From positions 1-8,814 of the forward strand of contig CANJOG010000054.1 in the NCBI GenBank assembly GCA_947475475.1: a stretch of DNA of 8,814 nucleotides, given 5' to 3'. This DNA comes from Acetobacteraceae bacterium. Lineage in GTDB: Bacteria; Pseudomonadota; Alphaproteobacteria; Acetobacterales; Acetobacteraceae. A program made the position numbers and the translations under genes. The notes beneath the pieces are model-generated. The model searched no databases. It had not been told where the DNA came from and was given only the letters and a program-made list of their open reading frames with translations. Positions 1-6,444 of this stretch are shown piece after piece; position 1 is the first letter of the stretch; each line of letters opens with the position of its first letter.

Positions 1-1
1 A

Positions 2-718
2 GCCCACGCCGCCGCCGGCGCCATCCGCGCCCGCATGCTCACCGTCGCCGCGACACGCTGGAAAGTCGCCGAGGAAGACATCACCTTTGCCGATGGCCGT
101 GTCTTCGCCGGCAACCATGCCATGGAATTCGGCGAACTCGCCAAACTCTGCTGGCTCGAACGCGTCTCGCTGTCAGCCACCGGCTTCTACCGCACGCCGG
201 ACCTGCATTTCGATCCCGCCAAAGTGCGCGGGCGCCCGTTCTTCTACCATTCCTACGGCGCCGCCATCGCCGATGTGGTGGTCGACCGCCTGACCGGCGA
301 AACCCGCGTGCTGCGCGCCGATCTCGTTCAGGATTGCGGCAACTCGCTCAATCCGGCGATCGATCGCGGCCAGATCGAAGGTGCCTTCGTGCAAGGCCTG
401 GGTTGGCTCACCTGCGAGGAACTCTGGAGCGACAAGCAAGGCCGTCTTCGCACTCTTGGGCCATCGACCTACAAAATTCCCGGATCGCGCGACGTGCCGC
501 CGGTCATGAATCTGCGCCTGCTGGAAAATGCGCCAGCCCGCGCCGATACGATCTACCGTTCCAAGGCCGTCGGTGAACCGCCACTGATGCTCGCCACCGC
601 CGTGTGGAACGCACTCAAGGACGCCATCGGCACCGACGCGCTCGACCTGCCCGCCACACCCGAGCGTGTGCTCTTCGCGCTGCGCGATTCTGGCCAGATG
701 GCAGGCCGTCGCGCATGA
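2..718 (+). CDS. xdhB: Xanthine dehydrogenase molybdopterin-binding subunit, C-terminal part (5' truncated by window)
   Basis: This is the large catalytic subunit of xanthine dehydrogenase, which oxidises hypoxanthine and xanthine to urate at a molybdenum cofactor in the cytoplasm. It normally pairs with an FAD/2Fe-2S subunit. The open frame runs in from the window edge with no stop, so the ATG at 35 is internal and not the true start. About 238 residues are visible; the family usually has about 770-790, so roughly 540 residues lie upstream. Visible family signatures are YGAAIADVVVD, then the block DCGNSLNPAIDRGQIEGAF, then TYKIPGSRDVPP, and finally AVGEPPLMLATAVWNALKDAI-like sequence. The Glu of GEPP (codon at 575-577) matches the catalytic glutamate of the family. 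The stop overlaps the next start (ATGA, 715-718), implying translational coupling to allC. Other molybdenum hydroxylases are possible on domain grounds, but the purine neighbours make Xdh by far the best call. Confidence 0.93.
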   Translation, partial: AHAAAGAIRARMLTVAATRWKVAEEDITFADGRVFAGNHAMEFGELAKLCWLERVSLSATGFYRTPDLHFDPAKVRGRPFFYHSYGAAIADVVVDRLTGETRVLRADLVQDCGNSLNPAIDRGQIEGAFVQGLGWLTCEELWSDKQGRLRTLGPSTYKIPGSRDVPPVMNLRLLENAPARADTIYRSKAVGEPPLMLATAVWNALKDAIGTDALDLPATPERVLFALRDSGQMAGRRA

Positions 719-2013
719 CCGGGCCAGCCCCGCCGGCCGATGCCAGCCCGCTGCTGCGCCGGCTGGACGAACTTGCCGATTGCACCGCCGAACACGGCAT
801 CGTCACGCGCCTCTACCTCACACCCGAGCATCGCGCCGCGGCACTGATGGTCGCACGCTGGATGCGCCTGGCCGGGATGGAAACAACACTTGATGCCGCC
901 GGCAATGTTGTCGGCCGCTACGAAGCGGCAAAACCAGGCGCGCCATCCCTACTGATCGGCTCGCATATCGATACCGTCCGCAATGCCGGCAAATATGACG
1001 GCCCTTTCGGCGTCGTTGCCGCCATTCAGGCCGTCGCGGAATTATATGCCCGCGGCAAGCGGCTGGATTTCGCTATCGAGGTGCTGGCCTTCGGCGACGA
1101 GGAGGGCGTGCGCTTTCCGACAACACTGATCGGTTCACGCGCCATCGCCGGCACGCTCGATCCCGCGGTGCTGGATAGCGTGGACCGCACCGGCGTCAGC
1201 GTGCGCGCTGCACTGGACATGTTCGGCGGCAGGCCGGACGCCATCCTCTCCCTCGGCCGCCGCCCTAAAGATGTGCTCGCCTATATCGAACTTCATATCG
1301 AACAAGGCCCCGTCCTCGAGGAACAGGACCTGCCAGTCGGTATCGTCACCGCCATCAATGGCGCCAGCCGCCTCACCGTGGAATTGGGCGGCATGGCCGG
1401 CCATGCCGGCACCGTGCCCATGCGGATGCGCCGCGATGCGGGAGCCGCCATGGCCGAAATGGTCCTCGCCGTCGAACGCCTCGCCCTGACACATGAGGAT
1501 ATTGTCGCCACGGTCGGCCGCATCGAGATCATGCCCGGTGCGGTCAACGTGATTCCCGGCGGTGCGCGCTTCTCCATCGACCTGCGCAGCTCCGACGACA
1601 CACTGCGCGCCAGCGCCCTCTCCCGCCTCGGCGATGACTTCGCTGCCATAGCCACCCGCCGTGGCGTCACCCTCGACCTGCGCACCGATTACGTCGTGAA
1701 GGCCGCACGCTGCGCGCCCGCCATGATCGCCGCCCTGGAAAAATCCGTCGCGCGTTGCGGCGTGCGCCCCTACCTCCTGCCGAGCGGCGCCGGACATGAT
1801 GGTCTTGCCATCATCGATCTCTGCCCGATCGCCATGCTCTTCCTGCGCTGCGAAGGTGGCATCAGCCATAATCCTGCTGAATCAATCCGTGCCGATGATG
1901 CCGATCTCGCCGTGCGCGTGCTCCTCGACTTCCTGCTCACCTTCAACCCTGTCACTCTCGGCCCTGGCAAACTCGCCCCAACAGCGCCGTTGCCGGCGAA
2001 GGAGAAAAATTGA
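715..2013 (+). CDS. allC: Allantoate amidohydrolase (M20 family Zn/Mn-dependent hydrolase)
   Basis: This 432-residue cytoplasmic metallohydrolase of the AllC/HyuC branch of M20 is predicted to convert allantoate to ureidoglycine, CO2 and ammonia. All expected metal-site motifs are visible: SHIDT (H84), KYDGPFG (D95), FGDEEG (E129/E130), ELHIEQGP (H194) and GGISHNPAE (H385). The substrate-side motifs GMAGHAGTVPMR (H230) and SGAGHD (H361) are also present. Length is typical (about 410-430). The start at 715 was chosen because its ATG overlaps the xdhB stop (ATGA) and the protein then begins at the usual distance from the first conserved block. The frame is open further upstream, but only inside xdhB. 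The upstream sequence offers only a weak GGCAGG ribosome site, so it probably depends on coupling. By family alone it could be an N-carbamoyl-L-amino acid hydrolase, beta-ureidopropionase or ureidoglycolate amidohydrolase. The allantoinase, urate oxidase and UraD/UraH neighbours favour AllC. Confidence 0.85.
   Translation: MTGPAPPADASPLLRRLDELADCTAEHGIVTRLYLTPEHRAAALMVARWMRLAGMETTLDAAGNVVGRYEAAKPGAPSLLIGSHIDTVRNAGKYDGPFGVVAAIQAVAELYARGKRLDFAIEVLAFGDEEGVRFPTTLIGSRAIAGTLDPAVLDSVDRTGVSVRAALDMFGGRPDAILSLGRRPKDVLAYIELHIEQGPVLEEQDLPVGIVTAINGASRLTVELGGMAGHAGTVPMRMRRDAGAAMAEMVLAVERLALTHEDIVATVGRIEIMPGAVNVIPGGARFSIDLRSSDDTLRASALSRLGDDFAAIATRRGVTLDLRTDYVVKAARCAPAMIAALEKSVARCGVRPYLLPSGAGHDGLAIIDLCPIAMLFLRCEGGISHNPAESIRADDADLAVRVLLDFLLTFNPVTLGPGKLAPTAPLPAKEKN
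1999..2004 (+). promoter_or_regulatory. Shine-Dalgarno that fixes a TTG start
   Basis: AAGGAG lies 5 bases before the TTG at 2010, separated by five A residues. It is one of the strongest ribosome sites in the window. No in-frame ATG occurs before codon 71 of the next gene, which already lies inside the conserved fold. The site therefore supports initiation at TTG, overlapping the allC stop as TTGA (2010-2013). Confidence 0.8.
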
Positions 2014-3242
2014 CCCCGACCACCGCCGCGCGACTGCGCACCTTTCTCGAAGAAACTCGCACCCAGCAGCGGGATTTCCTCGCCGCCCTGGTGCGCGCCC
2101 CCTCGGACAACCCACCCGGCGATTGCGCCGCTCATGCGCGCATCGCGGCTGATCTGCTCACAGCTCTTGGGCTGACCGTCCAATCCCACGTCGTGCCGGA
2201 CACGCTCGTACGCGCCAACGGCATGATCAGCGCCACCAATCTGGTCATCCGCCACCGCTTCGGTGATGGCCCGACCATCGCGCTGAACGCCCATGGCGAT
2301 GTTGTCCCGCCCGGCGAAGGCTGGACGCAGGATCCCTATGGCGCCGCCATCGTCGATGGCTGGATGTATGGACGCGGCGTGGCCGTTTCGAAATCCGATT
2401 TCGCCTCCTACACGTTCGCGCTGCTGGCGCTGAAATCGCTGGGCATTCCTCTCGCCGGCAGCATCGAGCTTCACCTGACCTATGACGAGGAAGCCGGCGG
2501 TGAAATCGGTCCCGCCTGGCTACTTGATCAAAACATCAGCAAACCCGATTTCGTCATCGCCGCCGGATTTTCCTATGCGGTTGTCACCGCCCATAATGGC
2601 TGCCTGCATCTGGAAGTCGAAGTCCGCGGCCGCTCCGCCCATGCCGCGCGCCCCCACACGGGCATCGACGCGCTGCAAGCCACAACACATATCCTCACCC
2701 GCCTCTACGCCTGGCGCGACAGCCTTGCCACGCGCGTCTCCGCCATTCTTGGTATCGGCGCCGCACAAATGACGGTCGGGCTGATCGAGGGCGGCATCAA
2801 CACCAATGTCGTGCCGGACAAAGTCACTTTCCGGCTCGACCGCCGCATGATCCCCGAGGAGAATCCTGCCGCCGTCGAACGGGAATTGCGAGACCTGATC
2901 GCACAAGCCGCAGCCGAAACCACCACCGCCGGCATCGACATCCGCCGCATCCTGCTCGCCGAGCCGCTCCGCCCGGTCGATGGCAGCGACCGTCTCTCCG
3001 ACGCACTCTGCCGCCACGCCACCGACGTGATGGGAGAGAACATCGGCACAACCGGCGTGCCACTCTACACCGATGCGCGTCATTACGCGGCAAGGGGCAT
3101 CCCCATCGTCCTCTACGGCGCCGGCCCGCGCACGATCGAGGAAGCCAACGCCCATCGCGCCGATGAACGCCTGCCGCTCGCCGATCTCGACAAGGCCACG
3201 GAAGTTCTCGCCCTGACCCTCGCGGAATTGCTCGGCGCATGA
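2010..3242 (+). CDS. M20-type amidohydrolase/peptidase with atypical metal site
   Basis: This 410-residue cytoplasmic protein has the M20 (ArgE/DapE/CPG2/ACY1) fold. The catalytic domain halves are at about 20-190 and 300-410, flanking a dimerisation domain at about 195-300 (LEVEVRGRSAHAARPHTGIDA, H211). The first metal His and its Asp are present in NAHGDVV (H95, D97). The Glu pair is in TYDEEAGG (E160/E161) and the last His in NAHRADE (H382). Two other ligand positions look lost. The usual GRGxxDxK reads GRGVAVSKSD, so Val126 sits where the bridging Asp is expected. The usual GEPT block reads AAGFS, placing Gly186 at a Glu ligand. Translation starts at TTG with a strong Shine-Dalgarno, coupled to allC, and its stop overlaps puuE. 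The substrate is unknown. The position inside a ureide operon suggests an N-carbamoyl or ureido compound, but this is inference only. Sequencing error is unlikely because the frame is intact. Confidence 0.85.
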   Translation: MTPTTAARLRTFLEETRTQQRDFLAALVRAPSDNPPGDCAAHARIAADLLTALGLTVQSHVVPDTLVRANGMISATNLVIRHRFGDGPTIALNAHGDVVPPGEGWTQDPYGAAIVDGWMYGRGVAVSKSDFASYTFALLALKSLGIPLAGSIELHLTYDEEAGGEIGPAWLLDQNISKPDFVIAAGFSYAVVTAHNGCLHLEVEVRGRSAHAARPHTGIDALQATTHILTRLYAWRDSLATRVSAILGIGAAQMTVGLIEGGINTNVVPDKVTFRLDRRMIPEENPAAVERELRDLIAQAAAETTTAGIDIRRILLAEPLRPVDGSDRLSDALCRHATDVMGENIGTTGVPLYTDARHYAARGIPIVLYGAGPRTIEEANAHRADERLPLADLDKATEVLALTLAELLGA

Positions 3243-4186
3243 GTGCACCAATCTCTCCCTACCCGCGCGACATGCTTGGCTATGGCCGCACCCCGCCCGA
3301 CGCGGACTGGCCAGGCAAGGCAAAAGTCTGCGTGCAATTCGTCGTCAATTACGAAGAGGGCGGCGAGAACAATATCCTGCACGGCGATCCGTATTCCGAA
3401 GCCTTCCTCTCCGAGATCATCGGTGCCGGCAACTGGCCGGGCCAGCGCCACTGGAATATGGAATCCGTCTATGAATACGGTGCTCGCGCGGGCTTCTGGC
3501 GCCTGTGGCGGCTCTTCACCTCCCGCAACATCCCCGTAACGGTCTACGGTGTTGCCACGGCGATGCAACGCGGCGCCGAACAGGTGGCCGCCATGCAGGA
3601 AGCCGATTGGGAAATCGCCTCGCACGGCCTGAAATGGATCGAATACAAGGACATCCCGAAAGAGATCGAAGCCGCCCATATGCGCGAGGCGATCTCGCTG
3701 CACACGCAAATCACCGGCGCCCCACCGCTCGGCTGGTATCTCGGCCGCTGCTCGATGAACACGCTCGATCTGGTGATGGAGAACGGCTCCTTCCTCTACG
3801 CCTCGGACGCCTATGCCGATGACCTGCCCTATTGGCTGCACGGACCCAACGGGCCGCAGCTCGTCATTCCCTACACGCTCGATTCCAACGACATGCGCTT
3901 CGCCACCGCCCAGGGCTTCAACACCGGCGAGCAATTCTACACCTATCTGAAAGACGCCTTCGACGTGCTCTACCGCGAAGGCGGCGAAGGTGCGGCCAAG
4001 ATGCTCAATGTGGGCCTGCATTGCCGCCTTGTCGGCCGTCCCGGACGCGCCGCGGCCCTCGAACGCTTCGTCGACTACGTGCAATCCCATGACGGCGTGT
4101 GGATCGCAAAACGCATCGATATCGCCCATCACTGGCACAAACGCCACCCCGCACCCCCCGCTTCCTCATCCGAGGTGTCGCCATGA
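3239..4186 (+). CDS. puuE: Allantoinase PuuE, polysaccharide deacetylase-like
   Basis: This 315-residue cytoplasmic enzyme hydrolyses (S)-allantoin to allantoate. It belongs to the NodB/polysaccharide-deacetylase fold and is unrelated to the metal-dependent AllB/PuuB-type allantoinases. The family member from Pseudomonas fluorescens was described as metal-cofactor independent. Sequence support includes the N-terminal PRDMLGYGRTPPDADWPG stretch, VNYEEGGENN (37-45), the ASHG motif (127-130) within EIASHGLKWIEYKDIPKEIE, WYLGRCSMNT (166-175) and GLHCRLVGRPGR (259-270). Length matches the family (about 300-320). The ATG at 3239 overlaps the preceding stop (ATGA). I see no convincing Shine-Dalgarno before it, so translation is probably coupled to the upstream gene. 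The C-terminal tail after about residue 303 is Pro/Ser rich and looks variable. Other chitooligosaccharide-type deacetylases share the fold, but these motifs and the setting point to PuuE. Confidence 0.93.
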   Translation: MSAPISPYPRDMLGYGRTPPDADWPGKAKVCVQFVVNYEEGGENNILHGDPYSEAFLSEIIGAGNWPGQRHWNMESVYEYGARAGFWRLWRLFTSRNIPVTVYGVATAMQRGAEQVAAMQEADWEIASHGLKWIEYKDIPKEIEAAHMREAISLHTQITGAPPLGWYLGRCSMNTLDLVMENGSFLYASDAYADDLPYWLHGPNGPQLVIPYTLDSNDMRFATAQGFNTGEQFYTYLKDAFDVLYREGGEGAAKMLNVGLHCRLVGRPGRAAALERFVDYVQSHDGVWIAKRIDIAHHWHKRHPAPPASSSEVSP

Positions 4187-5385
4187 ACGAACTCATCCTG
4201 ATCGAATGGGCCCAGATGGCCATTCGCTGGCTGCATGTTGTGGCCGGCATCGCCTGGATCGGCAGTTCCTTCTATTTCGTCCATCTCGATCTCAGCCTGA
4301 AGCGGGCTGCCGATTCCGCCGACGGCACGCAGGGCGAAGCCTGGCAAGTGCATGGCGGCGGTTTCTACCACATGGTGAAATACCTGGTCGCCCCGGCGCG
4401 CATGCCGAGCGAACTGACCTGGTTCAAATGGGAAGCCTACGCCACCTGGCTCTCCGGCTTCGCGCTCCTCGCCGTCGTCTATTACCTCGGCGCCGATCTT
4501 TTCCTGGTCGATCACGATGGACTCGACTTGCTCCCCTGGCAGGCCGTCCTCATCAGCATTGCTGGGCTCGTTCTGCCCTGGCTCGGCTATGAAGCAATTT
4601 GCCGCTCTCCCATCGGCAAGCAGGAAAACGCGCTTGCCGGCCTGCTCTATGTCATGCTTGTCGCACTCGCCTTGCTCTTTGCGTTCCTCTTCAACGGCCG
4701 CGGCGCCTTCATCCAGATCGGCGCACTCATCGGCACGATGATGGTGGCCAATGTCTTCGCCGTCATCATCCCAAATCAGCGCAAGGTCGTGGCCAGTCTG
4801 CTCGCCGGGCAGGCCCCCGACCCCAGCCTCGGCAAGCAGGCCAAGCAGCGCTCAGTGCATAATAACTACCTGACGCTACCAGTCGTCTTCGTGATGATCA
4901 GCAATCACTATCCGCTGCTCTACGGCACCCGCTTCAACTGGCTGATCATCGCCATCGTGCTCCTGCTCGGCCCGCTGATCCGGCACTTCTTCAATGCGCG
5001 CCATGCCGGAAAGCCAAGCCCCTGGTGGACCTGGGGTGTGGCCGCACTCGGCATGATCGCAATCGCCTTCCTCTCCGCCCAAGGTCCGCGGCATGCGCAG
5101 ACGACAGGAAGCCTGCCAACACCAACGAACTTTGCCGCCGTCGAGGAAATCGTCAACGGCCGCTGCGCCATGTGCCATTCCGCCGAGCCCGTCTGGGATG
5201 GCATCGCGGTCGCACCGAAAGGCGTGCAGCTCGACAGCCCGCAAGCGATCCTGCGCAATGCCGGCCAGATCGGTATCGCCGCGGCCCATTCCTCTGCCAT
5301 GCCGCCTGGCAACATCACCAGCATCAGCTCAGAAGAACGCCAGATTCTCGCCACCTGGATTTCCGCCGGCGCCACTTCCCGCTAA
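4183..5385 (+). CDS. puuD: Membrane-bound cytochrome c urate oxidase PuuD
   Basis: This 400-residue inner-membrane protein oxidises urate to 5-hydroxyisourate and passes electrons through its own cytochrome c domain toward the respiratory chain, rather than making H2O2 like soluble uricase. About eight hydrophobic segments are visible (roughly 12-35, 85-107, 119-139, 148-170, 176-197, 227-247, 253-271 and 281-300). They include HVVAGIAWIGSSFYFVHLD and VHNNYLTLPVVFVMISNHYP, typical of the Urate_ox_N region. The C-terminal domain (about 310-400) carries one haem c site, CAMCH (C328, C331, H332), with Met373 of AMPPGN as the likely distal ligand. The domain should face the periplasm, where haem attachment occurs. 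The ATG at 4183 overlaps the puuE stop and has GAGG at 4172-4175 upstream. An in-frame extension back to 4099 lies inside puuE and is not needed. Confidence 0.94.
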   Translation: MNELILIEWAQMAIRWLHVVAGIAWIGSSFYFVHLDLSLKRAADSADGTQGEAWQVHGGGFYHMVKYLVAPARMPSELTWFKWEAYATWLSGFALLAVVYYLGADLFLVDHDGLDLLPWQAVLISIAGLVLPWLGYEAICRSPIGKQENALAGLLYVMLVALALLFAFLFNGRGAFIQIGALIGTMMVANVFAVIIPNQRKVVASLLAGQAPDPSLGKQAKQRSVHNNYLTLPVVFVMISNHYPLLYGTRFNWLIIAIVLLLGPLIRHFFNARHAGKPSPWWTWGVAALGMIAIAFLSAQGPRHAQTTGSLPTPTNFAAVEEIVNGRCAMCHSAEPVWDGIAVAPKGVQLDSPQAILRNAGQIGIAAAHSSAMPPGNITSISSEERQILATWISAGATSR

Positions 5386-5395
5386 GGACTCCCGC

Positions 5396-6274
5396 ATGAT
5401 CACGCTGCAGGATCTCAACGACGCGGCACCAGGCGATTTCGTCGCGTCCCTCGCCAGCATCTACGAACATTCCCCCTGGGTTGCGGAAGAGGTTGCCACC
5501 ACACGCCCCTTTGCCAGCCTCGCTGCGCTCCACGCCGCAATGGAACAGTCCGTCCGCGCCGCATCCACGGCGCGCCAATTGGCGCTCATCAACGCCCATC
5601 CCGATCTCGCTGGAAAACTCGCCCGCGCCGCGGGCCTCACTGACTTCTCCGCAGCGGAACAATCTGGCATTGGCCTGGACCGTCTGAACGACTCAGAATT
5701 TGCGCGCTTCCACAGTCTCAACGATTCCTACCGCGCCCGCTTCGGCTTTCCCTTCATCATCTGCGTCCGCCGCCACACCCGCGCCTCTGTCCTGCGCCAG
5801 TTCGAACGCCGCCTGCATCACGATGCAGCGCAGGAACAAGCAACCGCACTCAACGAAATCACCCGAATCGCTGCCTTGCGCCTCGACCAGGCAGTTCAGG
5901 CACCGGACCGGCTTGCTGTGCATGGCCGACTCAGCACCCACGTGCTCGACACACATGGCGGCCGCCCCGCCCCCGGAATTTCTGTAACACTCTTCGAAGT
6001 CGAACCGGACGGAACGCTCTTCACACGCGCCCAGCGTATCACCAACGCTGATGGCCGCACCGATTCTCCGCTGATATCCGGGCAGCCTTTGCCGATCGGC
6101 ACCTATGAGCTGCGCTTCTCCATCGGCGTTCATTACGCAGGCCTTGCCGACCTCCCCGATCCACCCTTCCTCGATGAAATCCCGTTGCGCTTTTCGATCG
6201 CCGAGCCGGAGGGGCATTACCATGTGCCACTCCTGATGACGCCGTGGAGCTATGCCACCTATCGCGGCAGCTAA
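5396..6274 (+). CDS. uraD-uraH: Bifunctional OHCU decarboxylase / 5-hydroxyisourate hydrolase fusion (allantoin synthase type)
   Basis: This 292-residue protein carries both steps that turn 5-hydroxyisourate into (S)-allantoin. Residues 1 to about 168 are the helical OHCU decarboxylase UraD. They contain LINAHPDLAGKLA with catalytic-type H68, the AAEQSGIGLDRL block with E88, and FGFPFIICVRRHT (116-128). After a very short linker, residues about 175-292 are the transthyretin-like 5-hydroxyisourate hydrolase UraH. It shows LSTHVLDTHGGRPAPG (H182), NADGRTD (R221), GHYHVPLLMTPWSYATYRGS and the hallmark C-terminal YRGS. The UraD-UraH order is the same as in plant allantoin synthase (TTL). The start at 5396 follows puuD by 10 bases with AAGGA at 5384-5388. 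The frame upstream overlaps puuD and is not used. Joining the domains may channel the unstable OHCU intermediate and preserve the S stereochemistry of allantoin. Both domains look intact. Confidence 0.94.
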   Translation: MITLQDLNDAAPGDFVASLASIYEHSPWVAEEVATTRPFASLAALHAAMEQSVRAASTARQLALINAHPDLAGKLARAAGLTDFSAAEQSGIGLDRLNDSEFARFHSLNDSYRARFGFPFIICVRRHTRASVLRQFERRLHHDAAQEQATALNEITRIAALRLDQAVQAPDRLAVHGRLSTHVLDTHGGRPAPGISVTLFEVEPDGTLFTRAQRITNADGRTDSPLISGQPLPIGTYELRFSIGVHYAGLADLPDPPFLDEIPLRFSIAEPEGHYHVPLLMTPWSYATYRGS

Positions 6275-6282
6275 TTCGGCGC

Positions 6283-6298
6283 GCAACAAGGCAGTTGC
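6283..6298. repeat. Short inverted repeat just after the uraD-uraH stop
   Basis: GCAAC (6283-6287) and GTTGC (6294-6298) form a perfect 5-bp inverted repeat with a 6-base loop, 9 bases after the uraD-uraH stop. Imperfect G/C flanks could extend it. No T run follows immediately, though TTTTTT occurs at 6334-6339, so this is at best a weak terminator. It could equally be a protein-binding site upstream of the sigma-54 promoter, or chance. Confidence 0.3.
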
Positions 6299-6363
6299 AC
6301 GCGAATCGGGCGCATCTATTCCACGGCTCGCCATTTTTTCGCCCTCCAGAAGCTCGACGTCTT

Positions 6364-6379
6364 TGGCACGGGATTTGCG
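6364..6379 (+). promoter_or_regulatory. Sigma-54 (RpoN) -24/-12 promoter for the ABC transporter genes
   Basis: TGGCACG (6364-6370), four bases, then TTGCG (6375-6379) matches the sigma-54 consensus TGGCACG-N4-TTGCW at all positions except the last W. The invariant GG (6365-6366) and GC (6377-6378) are exactly 10 bases apart, as RpoN requires. It lies in the only sizeable intergenic gap, correctly oriented, 66 bases before the binding-protein ATG. The start of transcription should fall near 6389-6391, leaving a leader of about 55 bases. Sigma-54 promoters need an enhancer-binding activator such as NtrC or a dedicated regulator. That fits nitrogen acquisition from purines or ureides. Confidence 0.85.
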
Positions 6380-6404
6380 ATCCATCCACCGCAATACTTG
6401 CAAT

Positions 6405-6426
6405 GGCACCGGCTGACCCGGTGGCC
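6405..6426 (+). promoter_or_regulatory. Leader hairpin before the binding-protein gene
   Basis: CACCGG (6407-6412) and CCGGTG (6418-6423) form a perfect 6-bp stem with a 5-base loop CTGAC. The stem extends to 6405-6426 if one G is bulged. It falls between the predicted sigma-54 start site and the GAAGGA ribosome site (6433-6438), so it would be in the mRNA leader about 7 bases from the Shine-Dalgarno. It could stabilise the 5' end or modulate translation. Function is inferred only. Confidence 0.4.
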
Positions 6427-6444
6427 ATCACCGAAGGATCGCGC

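Noticed and set aside
1135..1869. 244-codon minus-strand open frame opposite allC
   Set aside because: Composition is typical of an antisense shadow, there is no ribosome site or motif, and it is fully covered by a well-supported AllC.
3113..4147. Long 344-codon open frame on the minus strand opposite puuE
   Set aside because: It is a high-GC shadow. The plus strand encodes a full allantoinase with all family motifs, while the minus product shows no recognisable domain and is rich in Gly/Ala/His/Val as expected from mirrored codons.
5396..6274. Peroxisomal PTS2-like signal between UraD and UraH, as in plant allantoin synthase
   Set aside because: The linker region does not fit the RLx5HL pattern, and a bacterial protein would have no use for it.
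6331..6345. TTTTTT run as an intrinsic terminator for the upstream operon
   Set aside because: No stable G/C stem directly precedes the T run. The nearest hairpin (6283-6298) is 36 bases away, so a standard Rho-independent terminator is not supported.
5693..6409. Minus-strand open frame spanning the uraH end and the intergenic gap
   Set aside because: It crosses the sigma-54 promoter, has no recognisable domain, and lies mostly antisense to the strongly conserved UraH domain.
6404..6418. A second TGGCAC that might be another sigma-54 -24 element
   Set aside because: No GC dinucleotide occurs at the required position 10 bases after the GG, so the -12 element is missing.
6244..6444. N-terminal extension of the binding protein back to 6244
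   Set aside because: It would overlap the conserved YRGS end of UraH, run through the promoter and leader, and bury the signal peptide. The ATG at 6445 with GAAGGA is far better.
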